From assembly GCA_008360955.1 (NCBI GenBank), contig LUCM01005123.1, positions 1 through 64,000 on the forward strand: 64,000 nt of DNA, given 5' to 3'. Every line of letters starts with the position of its first letter. The first letter of the stretch is position 1. This document shows positions 1 to 14,990 of the stretch, piece after piece. The notes below the pieces were generated by a model. The model saw nothing but the letters and a program-made list of their open reading frames with translations. It made no database searches and was not told the origin of the DNA. Position numbers and translations under genes: made by a program. Source of the DNA: Fasciolopsis buskii (lineage: Eukaryota; Platyhelminthes; Trematoda; Plagiorchiida; Fasciolidae).

Positions 1-3000
1 CAGTAGCATTTGCACTGGTTACTGATCTAAACTAATCCACTGGCTTCCTCCGTTCCTTTCTAATCAGGCTAGTCAGTACGATGTTTATCTCACATCCAAG
101 ACCTCCTTTTGATGTCGAGGTGGCATTGCGAGGTTCGAGCAAAATTTAGAGTAATAAGGTTGTTCAAGGTCAACGGCACCTTAGCGTATGCCTTAGCCAC
201 TTTGAACAGGGTGATAGAAAGCGAGTTTACCTACCCGGAGCAAGACCAATTGCACAAGAACTGCAATGAGACAGCGCTCTTCAAACAGATTATCAGACTT
301 GCCCGGAAAGTACAGAACACCAGGAAAACCAGTGTGATCCGAAGCCCAGAAAGAGTGTCAACTCGCATCGAAACTTCCATTACCAAACAGATATGATCGT
401 TTATAAGATGCGTCTTACGCGCGATACTGACCACCACAAATGATAAGCCAGTTGCAGATTCCAAAAGAATGAAACAAAGGCACGGACGCTTTAGGTAAGA
501 ACAGAATAAATGGTTGTACATCCTCTCCAGTCTTTTCATTGACACAACCGTGTCCATTCTGACTCACTTTTTGTTTCTTCGAGGCCTTACCATGATTGAT
601 ATCTAGCTATTGTAACTTGTATACATAAAACAACTGCCAGTTTCCAAAAGCTATTATAGGGACAGACGCAACATATTCAGAACAGTGGTTAAACACCGAA
701 AATTGGTTTTCATCTCAGCAAGATTTTCAGGCGTCATCATCCGAAGTGCATTAGAGGGAGGAAAAACCTCACAATTCAAGCTCTAATAAGAATAATCTAC
801 AATACGAAATGATCAAGTAGGTGGAGTAGAGCGAACATCGTTTGCGTCCAGGTAAGAGTATCCTTCATGACGACTGAGGCAGCTTCTCGTCCAGGAAACA
901 AAACCTTCCACGGAAATAGCTTAGTCCCCAAAACATTAGTCTCAAGCGTCTCTCATCGCACCAATCATTACAAGACATCAGTTCTGGACCAGAAACCTCG
1001 AGAACATAAAATTTGACCTTTTTGTATTTCATCCAGGACCTGGAAACCAAACTAACATTTAGACCGGACCACGACATGTACGTCCGTAGGTTCCCATTTA
1101 GAATATGAAACAGGTTGAAATAAATTGAAATATTTACGTTCCCCTTCACAGAAGTTTGTGCTTCCCTCAGGTAGTCCAAATGACTTTTTTCCTTGGTTGT
1201 GGCCGGATACCTTTTTTCCTCGGGTTGAAGTTTATTCTGTTTTCGAAGAAACTGACACTTTTTGTAACAAATATAACTGAACACAAAACTAGGAACTAGT
1301 AAGAATGGTTAACAGTTTTCTTTGTCGTGTTTCACTGCTAAATTCTTCGTTTTTTACCAGGAAATCGAGCCAAAGCTGGAGAAATTATTTATGATTTATT
1401 CAGAGTTTCTTCTTCCATTTCTCTGGACAGAGGAGTGCGAAATCTCGTCATTTGAGAGAAATGTCATCTTTGGGGAGCATTTATAAAACAGTGAAATTTC
1501 GAAAACGGGATTTCCTTACTTTCTCTTCCATTCGTCCTAGGATTTGTCTTACTTTTTGCTTACCTAGAGCGCTGCCTTAGCAGCGACCAAACGTCAGGTA
1601 TTTGAACTACTCTAGAAATATTGGACGACTGTGCTTACCTATTGCCATAGACACAATTCATTATAGTACATAATTATAGGGCAACAACCACGAAATTACT
1701 TTCTCGAATAAGGGATCCACCCAATTACGGTGACCGAACAAGAAATGTGGAATGTCATTTTTCAAAAAATCTTGTTACCATGGTGTCCAAGATTGTTGGA
1801 TAATCTTTTGTCAATAAGCAGAGAATAATCTGAGGCGAACATTACATGTCATTCGTATACGGTGACAATGGGTGTGGTGTCTGTCGAGGGCGAGACGGCA
1901 AACTATCATTTTAGAAAGATTACATGTTTTCACATAAAAAGTCGTTTTGCAATGAACAAAACGTTCACTTCCTTGTTGCAGAGTACAACGCGAATGACAA
2001 ATTCTGTTCGTCTCCTTTCGTTTCGAGTTTAGACAAAAATGAACGCCACTTTTCTGAAAATGATCCAGTAATGCCGAAATCTGCAACTTTGCGGATCCTT
2101 CCTCTTTCGCTGTCTAGAAAGAATGCTTTCGTTTTTTAGCTAATTTCCTGAGCAATTGTTATCTCGTTTTATGGGTCAACGTTTTGGTGAACGCTTTGCA
2201 GGCGAACATACGGAGAAGAAAAAACCATTTTCTGCTAATGGCTCCGTCAACATACGATCGTGTTGTAACCCTCATGTCGCCGGGTCCATGTACGTTAGAG
2301 TTTGCTAACTCAACCGGAAATGGGAGACAATCGGAGGCCTAGGATCCGACTTGACCTCGACTGGATAACCTTATAAAGACGAAACAATATGGCCACAGTG
2401 TTACCGGGAGCTTTGGATTTAAATTCTATGGCCTGCGGGTTATTTTTCGAGCTCACCGGAAAAACGGGCTCAATCAGCAAGTTAAAAGCCTCTATTCTTC
2501 GAAGTGTGCAACTCCATTGACTGTTGGAGTGATGTATTTGTTCCCAGTGAATAACTCTAACTGGTATAGAAATGAAGCTCGAGGACGTAAATAGTGATAC
2601 AAAATCTGGACCGGTATTGACAGTACATATTGCATCGAAAATTCATTTAACCCATTGTATTATTTTACTGCTCAGAATGAGGGAAAAGGCCACTTGGATT
2701 TGGTGCGTAAAAAAAGGCTGTGAATATACAGAAACAAATATTATGGATCAATACTAGGCTTGCATGTGACATTTTGACAACGTTAACTGATCAATCTCGA
2801 ATTTTTGATCACTTAATAAGCCTCCCTCATCAATTACGAGTGGTTCTGCTGAATAAGAGTCTAAAACCACGAAAAACTACTAATGAATCACAATGTGAAT
2901 CTTAAATGGACTTATCATTCATTCACGCTCCTAAAGATTCGCATGTTGTCATAGTGAACAACTAGTCTTCGTTTGAAAAATGCCAAAATGATAGAAATGG

Positions 3001-3770
3001 CGATTAACAACGATAGAAGTCGACTGAATCAATCAGAAAGATTTCTCACGAAAACCCAATATGGATATTAGATTTGATAATGTTTGTCCTTTTGTTTGTA
3101 AGGATTTTACCAATGGTTACATACACATGAGCAGTCCGTGAAACACGATTATGGACACAATCCAGGAAATGAAAATGAAAAAAAAACTGTTTACGCTCGC
3201 TGCTTCCATTGGTGAATGTTTTAAAATATAAATCGTAATTAGAGGTTTCGGAATCCCTACTGAGATCGAGTGATGCTGTCAGCGGAATGGATGACTGACT
3301 AATATCCCTGATAAAACTGAGCCACATTCTGATTTGATTAACTGATATGACAAGTAGGTAACCGCATTTCAGTCACATGTCAAAATTTCCGAGAAGAAAT
3401 TCAGCACTCATCCAGCAGGAATAACTAGAACAAATCTATACAAAATACTGATTCCAGTATGATTACACAAGAGGAAACCTACTTGTTCAACATTGAGAAT
3501 ATGTCCCAGATGAATTATATATATGGGCATCGCACCTAAATTCGTAACCTCGTAAGAGTCTGTTAGCAGGTGCCGTGGAAAATAGGTGAGCACGCAACTT
3601 TGTGCCCGTGATTAGCAGACAATATAAAGTGTGCGGCTAATGAAAATTGCATGTTTGTAAAGCCGGAATTTCTGTTTTCCTGTGGACACCTAGAAAATGA
3701 AGTAGTAACCGGAAAAACAGTCAGTTATAAGGCACATCAGAAAACAAATGAACTGTGCATCGGCTAGTGT
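1..3770. other. No supported gene
   Basis: AT-rich DNA with only short frames. The longest, on the - strand at 865-1284 (139 codons), begins at a GTG, has no recognisable motif and is of a length chance can give. No repeat family was recognised here. Confidence 0.5.
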
Positions 3771-3975
3771 TTATATATATGTATATATACATATATATAT
3801 GTATATATATGTTTGTTTATCCATCTATGTATCCATCTATCTATCTAATCTACCTATCTGTCTAGGAATTTGTCTACCTATCTACCTATCTCCGGGTTTC
3901 TCTCTGCCTTTCTATTTATCTGCCGGTCTGTCTCTTTTCGCTCTATCCACTCCTTTTTATCTATCTATACATTTC
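3771..3975. repeat. Compound TA and degenerate TCTA/ATCC microsatellite
   Basis: An AT/TA tract with G and C interruptions (3771-3810) runs into imperfect TCTA, TCCA and TCTG tetranucleotides up to about 3975. The frame read across it (3748-4008) is a repeat artefact. Confidence 0.9.
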
Positions 3976-6900
3976 ATAAAAGGTTGGTATAGCGGTCTTC
4001 ATATCTAGTTCCATCACTCGCTGAATTTCTTAAAAAAGGAACCAGACGATTAGCTTTGACTATTTTAAACACTCTCAGTGTAAGCTAGGCTACAAGTAAA
4101 ATGGAATTCGCCATTCAATCTCGCAGGTGAGTCGCGTTTGTTTGGCGATATATGGACAACATTTCTAGACTTACTACTCATGAGTATAGCATCGATAACT
4201 GGCACTGTTGTCTAAAGGTAGGGCTATCAGTCGCACTCCATGATATCTAAGGGCAACCAGGCTGCACAGATATTGGTCGACTTAATAAACTGCTTCTGTT
4301 GATCGGTTTTTCTGCTGTCGAACCGCTCTGCTGTACCGATTACGCAATGCCTTTTTCTGAACACAGCTTCTTTCTGCTTATCCCCGCTATCACGCTGTTC
4401 TCTGTCAACCATATTTCGTCCTTTGGATGAATCTATCTGTAGCCGGTAGATTTCCGTTACTTGAGCTGGAGAACATCATAGACACCTATAAAAACCACTT
4501 TGAAATTTGGTTCCCCACTAATGGCATTCGTTTCAAGTGTGATTTTCTTGAAACCTGAACCATATAAACAGACGTTCGTTTGGCTGCACGTGTGAGTACT
4601 TTGGGCTATGCCATACATTTTACTTTTTTGTCTCACTAATTCCTTTCCCGACCTATGAATGATTTTTCTTTGTACCATAATTCAATTTGTTGGACTATGT
4701 CAACTTTTTCACATTTTTTACGGTGCATCAGATTGATGACATTCCAGGGACGAGAATGCAATGAGCCTGAAATCGCTCTGAGATTCTCGCCAGTTTTTCA
4801 AGTCCACGGAATTTGCGACTAAGGGGGTAAGCCTTTTTCTACTAGACCAATAAATAGCACCGGGGAAGTGTTTTGATTTATAGGTCCTACTTAGAATCTT
4901 GTAAAGATTGCATTCTTTGCCAGCAGATGAAAATTTCACTCAAATTATCTGGAATAAAAGTTGATTATGAATGAACTTCAGTAATGCGTCACTTGTTGCT
5001 TTCAGTTCCAAAAGAATAAAGTTTGAATGGCAGTGCAGCTACAATAATTTGTTTCTTTGGACTAGTTCGGTGCGTTTTATGGTCTTGCACTGAAAATGGG
5101 GTGGCTTCTAGAACGACCCTGAGAATAACAGGGAAATATAAGGATAAAAAGAAAATTCCGTGGTGTTTTGTTAAAAAAAAATAGCTGCTTTCCGCTGCAC
5201 TATCCTTGGAAAGAATTTTGTCATTTGAGTGACGCAGTTGTTATGTTCATTAATACTGTAACAATGAAATAAAAAACTCGACACACTATTCAGTCAACAA
5301 ATACTAACCGACTGGACAATTCCTTACCAGGTTCCAGCTGTCGACTGTCAACCCGGAGGAAATCTGAGTACTCGGGGCAATTATCGGACAAAATCCTCGG
5401 GCGCGTCAGCTTGCTCTTCTTCAAACTGCTACCGATCTGTTCTTGATATTTTGGGCAGCTAATCTTTATGTTTTTTTACCTACTTTGGAGCCTCTTGGCT
5501 GCTCGATGTGAAAGCCCGACAGAAAACGTCATCCGCTTTTCCCACTTATATCGAATTCTCCAGTCTTCGCCGAAATTCAAGTCATATGTAGTGCGGCGTA
5601 TGAACAAGGCCCATGCCCACAGAATGTGTGCCCAATCTAACTCCGAAACGGATTTCAGTTGAAAGTCTTTGTCTGAATTCGGGAAGTATTTTGTCGTGTT
5701 TCTAGCTGGATTGGCGCAGTCCGTAGATAGGCACCGAATTAGGAGATTTCGCTTGCTAGTGATGCGAAATGGACCTTCTAATTATAATTTTTATCTGTCC
5801 TTGGAACTTCCAACGACATTATCATTATTACGGCAATCAGTGCAGACTAATCATTCGTTTCACCAGGATTCTAATAACGATTATGGAAATCTGTCAATTT
5901 TGATGGCAGATTTCTCCGCGTGTTTTTCATGAGTGCCATTCTCAGCTGTTATTATGCGACTTACTCTCGAATCTGTGGGCACCATGTGATATTTATTAAT
6001 CGACCTAGACATGACTCAGAAAGATGTATTTGTTCCTTCAATGAAATCCTCTAGTTGAATGGGTTTCTTCAATCATCTTGCACTCGTGAGATTCCTTATT
6101 CACAGCAGGTTTTCTAATCCAGACGACCGTGAATTGATGACGATGGTTTAATCATATTAAACTCGTTTCGGAAACGATCTGTATTCCTGTTCTTCTTATC
6201 CTTCCATAGAATTTATTCGTATGTTTGCTCGCAGCTCCGCTAAATTCATTTTTGCAATAACGTACTGTACTAATTAGTATAGCCAGACCAACCAACCAGC
6301 CAGGTTTGTTTGCATCAAGATCTTTTCGGGTCTCGGAGTAGAACTGGAACTGCTATTGACTAATGAGTGCCCGCACTCATTTATGACATATCTGGTTTGT
6401 TCACGGAGTAAGAATTGATCATTTGAGCTGAGTTTCACTGTTCCAAGCATAGTCCAGCAGGACATTTCTCTCAATAGAGAAGTGAAGACTCAGACAAGAG
6501 CAATTCTAAGAATACTACTCGTAAGAAATGCAAAATAAAAGACGCAGAGAAGAACGAAGATAGCATTCCCACTTGGAAAAACAAAAACAGATGGAGCTGT
6601 TATCTAGCCAATACCCACTTCAGTGGCAGCTTTCGAAGAAAACTTGTCTAACAAGAAGTGATTTTGCCTATTTGCGCGGAGATTTAACATTTCAAACCAG
6701 CCAGAACGCAGATCTGTTGCAAATTGATTGATAGGAGCTTGTGGGAAGAAGATTTTGAACTCCCTTGTAATTTAACTTGACACATTGCTGAGATTACAAA
6801 ATATTTCTAAAAATCTCTCACTATTCTTAACCGGCGTGACACATCAATGGCCAGTTAGCGACGGCGAGGATGGCAAAAAGAAACATCCACATTAATATGT

Positions 6901-9390
6901 TTAGCATAGGGATAAATGAAAAAAAATTTTCCGACACACGAAAATCCTTGGAGGAATGAGCAACCAACTCATAAGTGGAGTTCCCATTCATTCACACTCC
7001 TAAAAATTCAAATGAGATTCTAGTGTGAAACTGTCACACAGTGAAATAAGTAAAAACGCTGCATTCGATAGCGAGACATTTTAAAAGAACCAAGTCACAT
7101 ACAATTGCACTTCAGCCGGAACGGTATTAATGGCAACCAGTTTTGAATGGGGTAAAACCATAAAACAAATTACTCCATTTACGGACGCAAATGGATTCAA
7201 AGCCTTGTCAGTTAAGAAAATAAAAGTGACCAACCAGACGCCAACCATATTTCGTGCACACATTCTGAGTTATTGTTTATCCGGATTTTGGGGTATCATC
7301 TAGATGACACGTACACGAATATAAAAGTATCACAAATGACTTATCGAGCAGTATCGAATGTCATCTGGTTGTGGACACGAAATAAGAGTTAGGCATGGCT
7401 GGAAGGCAAAAAGTGCCTCTGCCGGTTCGATTGTTTCGATCGGAAGACATGTTCAGTCCTATACAATTCCATAACCCTTGATGCTCATGTGGTGGCCTAA
7501 CAACAGAGAAAAACCAGTTCGTACAAAAAAATCATTCATTCGAAAAGGGATAAAGATGCATCGTAGAACAGTTTTCAGGAAAGAAAATAACGAATTTCCA
7601 AACGGTTGACCATTGATTTCTTGCTGTCAGGTTAGAAAGAAGAGGCAGAATCAATGTCTTATTTGGAAATTCTGCACTAAGAACTCCCGAAATAATATCT
7701 TCGTCAGTGGAACAGAACCGGGTAGCAATCACACATGGGTACTCGGCCAATAAGAACGCGGGCAGAAGAATAAGCCTAGCATCTTCACGCATTGGATGTT
7801 AGTAAACCAATCAACCAACAGAATAAATCAGATGCGGAGAAAAACTAGTCTAGTAAATGCATCGAACTAATCAGAATCTCGATTGCTCGATCGATCGTGA
7901 GGTCTCAGCTGGAAAACACGGGAAATTCTCATGTGCGCTTGAACCTATTCGTCTGTAGGGATGTGCACAGCCGATCGATCCTCACCCAATGGCCTCGCTC
8001 AACAAAAGCCAATGCAGTTTCGCTGTTTGATTACTACCCAGAACCATGAATCATGCAATCTAACAGCCTATAACTGTTGCTTGAATTGAGAATGTTTGTG
8101 AATAGAACACAGGAATATTCAGGAAGTTTATGAATAGTTTACTAAGCACCAATAGAACATGATGTTGAACCAATCCGTTATGAAGACTAGTGCACAAACA
8201 ATCAGTTTTCTGTTCATGAATAGGCGTTAAGTAGGGTAAAATGAGATCAGAATACAGATCAGCGGCTCCTTGTTTCTCTCCTTTCGCCAGCACTATGAAT
8301 AGAAATCAGCTGAACTGTCCATCTCATTAGGGGTGAATCCGGTATTATTAGTTTTATCGACCAAAACGATCCGTATCACACGCATGAACACTCATAGACG
8401 AATATTAGAAAAACTTATCCTATCAGATGAAATGAATATTTTGTTCGTCGGCTTTTCTTAATAGTCCTGAAAATCTTTGGAAAGATCTGATCAACTGTGC
8501 TAGTCGTCTCATTTTGTAGAATAAGTACTCACTTTATTCTTAGCTCTATTTTGAGAATTCAGGGGTTTAACGACGAGTATATACAAAGGATTTCCACATG
8601 TTCTATGCTTCACATATAAATACAGCAGGTACAAAGGAAACCAACTGCAGGATACAGTCATCCAAAAAGATGTGTTCTGCACCAAGATCAGCATTGCAAC
8701 AAATGGTCACAGACAGGAGCGTCAGATAGACAGCAAATTGTGAGACGGACGGGCACAGTGCATACAAACGGTCAAGACCACCGTTTCACACGGTCATGTT
8801 TAAACAAGGGAAGCGGGAGAAGGGGTGTTCATCAGCTTAGAATAAACAATCGCAAGATAGGCGGTGTAAACATGAGTCTTTGATGGAGGTTACACCGTTC
8901 CTCAAGTACTCGGATTAAATCGTGCACAATAAGGCGATGGAAATGCGTTTCAGTATGTAAAAGTCCGTTTGATTTAGTCGTGTGGTTGCTGGTTTAACTG
9001 GCATAAAGTGGGATTTATCTGTTGTTTTAGAAAACGAGTATGCACTTGACAGATAGTTTTAATTGACTCATCGAGGCTCAGTAAATGCCCCATGAAGACA
9101 GTACTTTCAAATATAGAGCACCTGAGACTCTTCGTAACCATTTTGTCAGTTGTGCGGGTTGGGGTGTTTGTATCCAATGGATCAAATGTCGGCTAGTGCT
9201 ATCGATTAAACCGGCTGCATGAGAGCATGCAAACTCGCGAATGCATCCAAGATTTCTAGGTGATTCGTAATGCATTGTCAGCACGCAATATGCCACTGAG
9301 AACCACCTGAGAGTCGTTCATCTGGTGCCTTTGAATTTCTGTGGGCGTTATATAATCTTTGGTAAATGTTCGATGAACTGTTGAAAATCA
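3976..9390. other. No supported gene
   Basis: I see only short frames. CATTCATTCACACTCCTAAA near 6987-7006 has a close relative at about 2916-2935, hinting at an old repeat. Nothing else was recognised. Confidence 0.5.
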
Positions 9391-9590
9391 GCCCGGATAG
9401 CTTAATGATTAAAGGATTCAGCTCACAATCGATTACTCCGGGTTCGTGCCCTGGTTCGGACGTGATGAATTAGCACTGTTGATGATTCCTAACAGACATG
9501 AGAAAACTGTCAGTGGTTCTATGATTTCCACTGTCCCGGTGACTGATGCCACTGCATAATGAATGAGTCGGAAATTCACATTAAATCTAC
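9391..9590 (+). repeat. tRNA-derived SINE, family 1, copy A
   Basis: The copy opens with GCCCGGATAGCTTAATGATT, a polymerase III A-box-like start, and carries a B-box-like GGGTTCGTGCCC at 9440-9451. The body then reads TGATGATTCCTAACAGACAT, shared with the copies near 30.9 and 31.18 kb. It ends loosely near an A-rich ACATTAAA. The head does not fold as a full tRNA, so it is a SINE, not a tRNA gene. Confidence 0.65.
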
Positions 9591-12500
9591 TACTGCAAGA
9601 ACATAGAATTGCTGACAATGTCCGGCGATCTTTAACTGGTTGACGGATGATCAGGTGGACTGAGAGGAACCCACTAAATTTCATAGCCTTGAAGATGGCC
9701 TGAACTGACGTGAAAATCCGTCTCGCGAAAAGAACAAATTGACAACCACCGATTTGGAGAGGCTAATTAATAATTCCTTCTTGGGAACAATACAAATATC
9801 ACAACTCTTTTTCGTTTCCTACTAACATACATTCGCTAATGAACTCTTTGGGATATTCGTTTTCACGTAGTCCATTATGTATTTACATCCGTTTCTACGG
9901 TTTTATTTTAGGAAATATTCCTGACATCTTTGCTTAAGTGACACTCAACTTTGTTTAATGCTTGGAAATTCAGGTACAATTCAACCCTATTGGTTTTCCC
10001 GTAGACAATGAACCCAATTGTCCAATCTCCTCTCCTAACAAGTAGCATACCAAGGAATGGAAAACGCTGTTTGGTTTAGACCTCTATCGTAATTGTGTAA
10101 CCTTGTGTCTCTGACTGAACTGTTCTGGCCACTGTGTAAGTTTTGTCAATTCATTAAATACCGACAAGATAACGTCCACGTATATACAAGAGATATGAAG
10201 TTCAGATGTTTCATCATGTAGCTCAGGGTCTTCCATCTTAGACATAAAAGTATCTCCCGACACTGGGCATGGCAGCGATTCCGCCGCAACGGCGTTGACT
10301 TAACGACACAAACATCACTAGAGAAAACTGAAGATTCATTTCGCAACGCAAAATCAGATTTATTAGGTATTTCGGTGTTCAGTCGTGGGTCCTAAATAAA
10401 ATCACAAACAGCCGACAGGCTTTTATAATTGTCATAATACATATATAGTCAGCTGAGTAAAGTCATCTTGGGTCGGCTGAAGCAGTGGGTAGAGGACCAC
10501 ACCAAACTGAATTATCTAGCTGGGAACGAAAATTCCTTGATCCTGACCTGACGTGACCTCATAGGATGGCAAACAGTGCAGTCACTGCCAAAGCCACGTG
10601 ATTACACCGCCAATCTAACAAGTGTTTATTCTACACTGTTTATTGTTACCCTTCTCGTCCTTTCCCTATGTAGACAATACCGTTCTAATTTGTCTCTTGT
10701 GATAATTGTGTGGACCAATAACACTGCAGAGAATTGAGAATGAATAAGTGAAAAGAATATCAACTCTTTGGTCATCTTCTTCGTAGTTTGTTGAGATTGA
10801 CCAGAGAAACCAGACGTATAAAACTTCTTAAACATCATCTCACGGGCATTGAAAATTGGCTGAATAAATTCGTAGTCCTTCGATGTGCAAAATCACGTTA
10901 AGCCTATTGCCTGCCACTAGTCAGTAACTGTCTGATAGTTGAGGGATTCTCTAGACAATTTTCCAAGTCATCGCATAGCAAAAAAACTCGGAAATTTCCC
11001 GTGGCTGACAAAATCCCGAACTGAATCCACAAGTCTCAGTACTACGGAATTACACAAAAAATCGGTGTTAGTTAAGTACTTAGGATTTGTTTCAGTACCA
11101 CATTATGTGCGTGCTTCTAGGCTTGGACAGAAAAAAATGCGAATACATCTTTGATATGATAGAGTGATGAACCTAAAAGCATCCCTCACACCATAATACA
11201 CGGTAATTTATGATCATTTTTTTGAGTGAAATTTGCCCATTTTATGTGGGTACTCCGTGAAACTTTCAGGTGACTATCAGTAATATCTTTATTGATTGAA
11301 ATACAGACGTGGGATGACATTTGATGCATGTTCTCCCACGGTACTCACAACAAACATCGCTGCGAGCAAAAATTATGTCGATGTATTTTGAATGTTTCTG
11401 GCTGAGTTTTGACAGGACCTGTTGAATCGTAAACAGTTTAATTTCAGTAAACAATCTAAATCACGTTTTTGTTTGTTTGGATAACAGAGTCAGTTGATCC
11501 GCGCCGAGCGACTAACTCTAATGACAGACGAGTCGTTGCATCACTACAAATACTGTCAACAAAAATAAACCACTAGTCGAGCCATGCTTGAAAATTTCAC
11601 GTGACCGTAAATCGTGGTCGATGTAGAATTCTGAATACCAGTCTAGTAAAAGATTTGAATGAACAAATCTATTCGAGAAAAAACTATCCCTTTGGCGACT
11701 ATGTGTCCTTCGCTTTGCTAAAATAGTGTAAAGTAAATGCAAACTGACGAATAAGATCAGAATACTGGTGACAATATTCATCGCAAGAGAGCTAATTCGT
11801 ACTTAAATAATCACCTGGTAAGCTGTTAAAGGTAGCCGATAAACCTGAACAATTAAACGATTTGACATGCTTCGTACATCAGTTTATTCTGGAAACAGCA
11901 GAGCAAAGCAATGTTTGTTGCAGATTACGTTCCAGTGTACTGGTGGTTGCTTTCCGTTGACTCTGGTACCTATCGACCGGCAAGCAAGTACTGACTGTCA
12001 TCAAGCGAAAATGCAGCCACTGATCTCTCAGGAAATTATACTATGGTCTTCTGAATTGCGTCGGTGAATAACCAGTAGTAGGTATTTCCACTGCGGACGG
12101 AAGTAGAATAAATTAACATTCACGGACACGTGCACAATATTATGGTTGAGGTAGTTTGTTGGCAAACAGACGGATAACTAGTTTGTCAACATTATTTTAA
12201 CACTTACTGCACAAGCGGGGAGGGACTCGTTTCAACAACAAGCCAGTTGCCCACTGAGAAGCCATGTTCGATCGGTTCTCTGTGATCCCAAGTTGGAATG
12301 TCATCATTTCAGCGGTGAGCTTCATCGACCACTTGTAAAGCGTGATTGCTAAACTGCAATGTTTCATTAAAAACAAGTAACATTTGCTTTACCAGCTAAT
12401 AAATTTAGTCACTTGTTCGTTTACACATTCTCTGATCTGCGGATCATTCAGCAAGTGAATTGGGAGAAAACGAAATATAAATCAAATTTTCTAACCAACC

Positions 12501-14919
12501 AGCAGAATATTTTGAAACATCTTGAAAAAGTTACAGATTTTCTCCTCTTCTCGTTCCTGTACATTGTTTTTTCTCATTGAAACGATATCTGTACCAGATG
12601 TTAATTGAATGAATTCATATGCATACACATTTACTGAAATATCAAGGTTGGTGTAGAGCTCCTGATCTACTCCAAAACCAAACCAAATGGGCAATAATTA
12701 CCGAGCTTAAACACACCGATGTAGGAGAAAGGATGAAATATTTGACCGGCAGACATTTGATTTACAGATGCAAATCAGAACAAATTCACGATTAAATAAA
12801 CACGACAGAAGAAGCAGTGAAATGTCCGGTGAACACATTTTCCTTTATACCTAATGACCGGAAGCAATCAAGCTGTCACCACCACGGTATTTGATATGAA
12901 AGTTACGTGTTTGATTCTACCCATTGCACGTCGACTCACTCACTTGTCAGCCCTCTGTAGTTCGCAGTCAGTTTGCTAAAAAATGATGCAGAATGTGGTT
13001 TCATTAATAAAGAAAGCAACAGTTGAAAGACAAACTTTAGAAGTTCGTACAGAAATTCGTGCAAAGAACCAGCAACAACACGAGCTCTGAGTGATCCAGC
13101 TAAACAGAATTCCGTTGCAGCTTAAGTGAAAAATACTAATCTTGTTCGCATTGCATTTTGCCAGTCACAATTAAAGATATTAATGCTTTATACCTTCATT
13201 TCGCAAATAAATAATAAACAGTATTTCTGGAGATAAGCCGTAGTTCATTGATCAAGGCCGAGAAGGAAAGCCGTTGTCAGGGCGACCATATGGACCTAGA
13301 TCAACCAAGTCCGAACTCCAAGATATTAACGGCTTGATTTTAAGACATTCTAATGACTGTAATAAGGTCAACGGACAACTGTAGAATGACAAGCTGCTCG
13401 ACGGTGGCCTGACTAGGACCGGAAGAGAACACACCTAAACACCGAGTTGTGGTTCCTTTGGCCATCGGCTTAATAAGGCCCATGTGTGAAGGCAATTTTG
13501 AGGGCTTGGCACATTATCCGGGGATTTTTTCAGATTGGCCGGGCAGACAATGCTAAACCGAAACTGATTTGATTTTCAACCACATAGCAACAATTCACAA
13601 TTGACCAACCTGTATAACGTGGCCGGAGTTGGTCAATCCGACAACATCGTCACGCAGGGACGAGTGCTGTGGGTCCGAGGTCATTACCATTCACTTCCAA
13701 ATTTCGTAGGCGTTCCAGTGACTTGGCCCCGTTTCTAAACAGCTATGCGTACTGGTTTAAAATTGATAAGGAGAAAAAAAGGAAAATGGGAGAGCATGTA
13801 GACAGTAAAAGATGGCCACCGAAAACTGTCGGAAGATGCATTATTATTGATTTTTCATATTGTTTTTTATTTTGACCTGAATTAGCAGTGTTTATACATT
13901 TCCCGTCCAAAAGTGTTGTATTTTCTCAACCTACTTCTGACTAAGTGGACTTTAGGGACTTCAACGAAATGTATTCTCGAACAAGATCTTTCTTCTTCTA
14001 GCAGCGTCTAAAATTAATTCCATCCAAACTCGTGTAATTTATTCCCAGCCTTTCCAATTCACTTTTCCCCTCAGGCTTGGTTATGTGAAGTTTAAAAGCT
14101 GTACACAAAGTTAGCTTGTTTAAGTATCTGGATGCTAGTCCAAACCGTTCCGTATGACTGTTATCTCGCATTCAGTTTCGTGTTGAGAAAAAATCTCATT
14201 ATCTAACTCGTCAGATTACTGATCAATAAGAACAGGACAAATTGGAATTACATTCCAAATTTGTCTGGCAGTTTTTCTAACACCGTCCTATGTCGCGGGG
14301 ATCAACACTGTTACCTAGTTCGCCTAATTCACCCATTTGCATCGGTACACTCGACTGAAATGTAAGTAAAGTAATGTGTAAAAGCCTGTCACGCATTAGA
14401 TTAACAGATTGAGTGAATATGAGATCTATTCTATTTGGTAAATTAACTTTGAATTTAACGTTGTTTTGAATTTCCGCCTAATTATGTTCATCTTAACAAG
14501 TACTTTGTCTAAATTTCCGTTACTTTTTCACCGAGCGAGCACCGTGGATACTTCCTGATTTACGTCATTAAGTTCTCATTCTCTTTTTGGTTGAAAGAAG
14601 AGGCAGTTTGGACACGCGCTAAGCTTAAAAGCAGGCCAGTCTCTATTCTTGATTTACCAGCTTAGTTTTGCACTTTATGGCTCATTATTTCATGATATTA
14701 ATGAGACACATCCGAGGAGAGGTTTATGGCTAGGTTTATTTCAGCTGATATCGGGACATCTCAAAAGTTTATCCAAGATTAGACGGTTGAACCTACAAAA
14801 TTGTGACATTCCGGCCTGGATACTTCTTACTGCCTTCGCTACTTATTCGTTCCGTCCAAGCAAGAGGAATTAGATACCTAGGCAGAATTGATCCAACGCT
14901 GAAAAATCTTCAATCTTTC
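9591..14919. other. No supported gene
   Basis: Featureless apart from CGCAGGGACGAGTG near 13654-13667, which recurs near 52585-52598. No coding motif was recognised. Confidence 0.45.
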
Positions 14920-14990
14920 TGGGGTTCGAACCCATGCGCTTGTGATCGATAGAGATCAACCCCAACCAGTCAACAGATTAATCCAAAGAA
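14920..14990 (-). repeat. tRNA-like head of a SINE, - strand
   Basis: The + strand shows GGGGTTCGAACCCATGCGCT, so the - strand has GGGTTCGAACCCC, a perfect B box. It is preceded there by TGGTTGGGGTTGATCTC, which could be an A box. No complete cloverleaf or acceptor pairing is visible. It resembles neither SINE family closely beyond the promoter boxes. Confidence 0.4.

Noticed and set aside
865..1284. 139-codon - strand frame
   Set aside because: It starts at GTG, shows no motif or signal peptide, and a stop-free run of this length is within rough chance expectation for 64 kb of AT-rich DNA.
3748..4008. 86-codon + frame rich in Y, I, S, L and P
   Set aside because: It is a translation of the TA and TCTA microsatellite. 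Periodic composition and no real motif.
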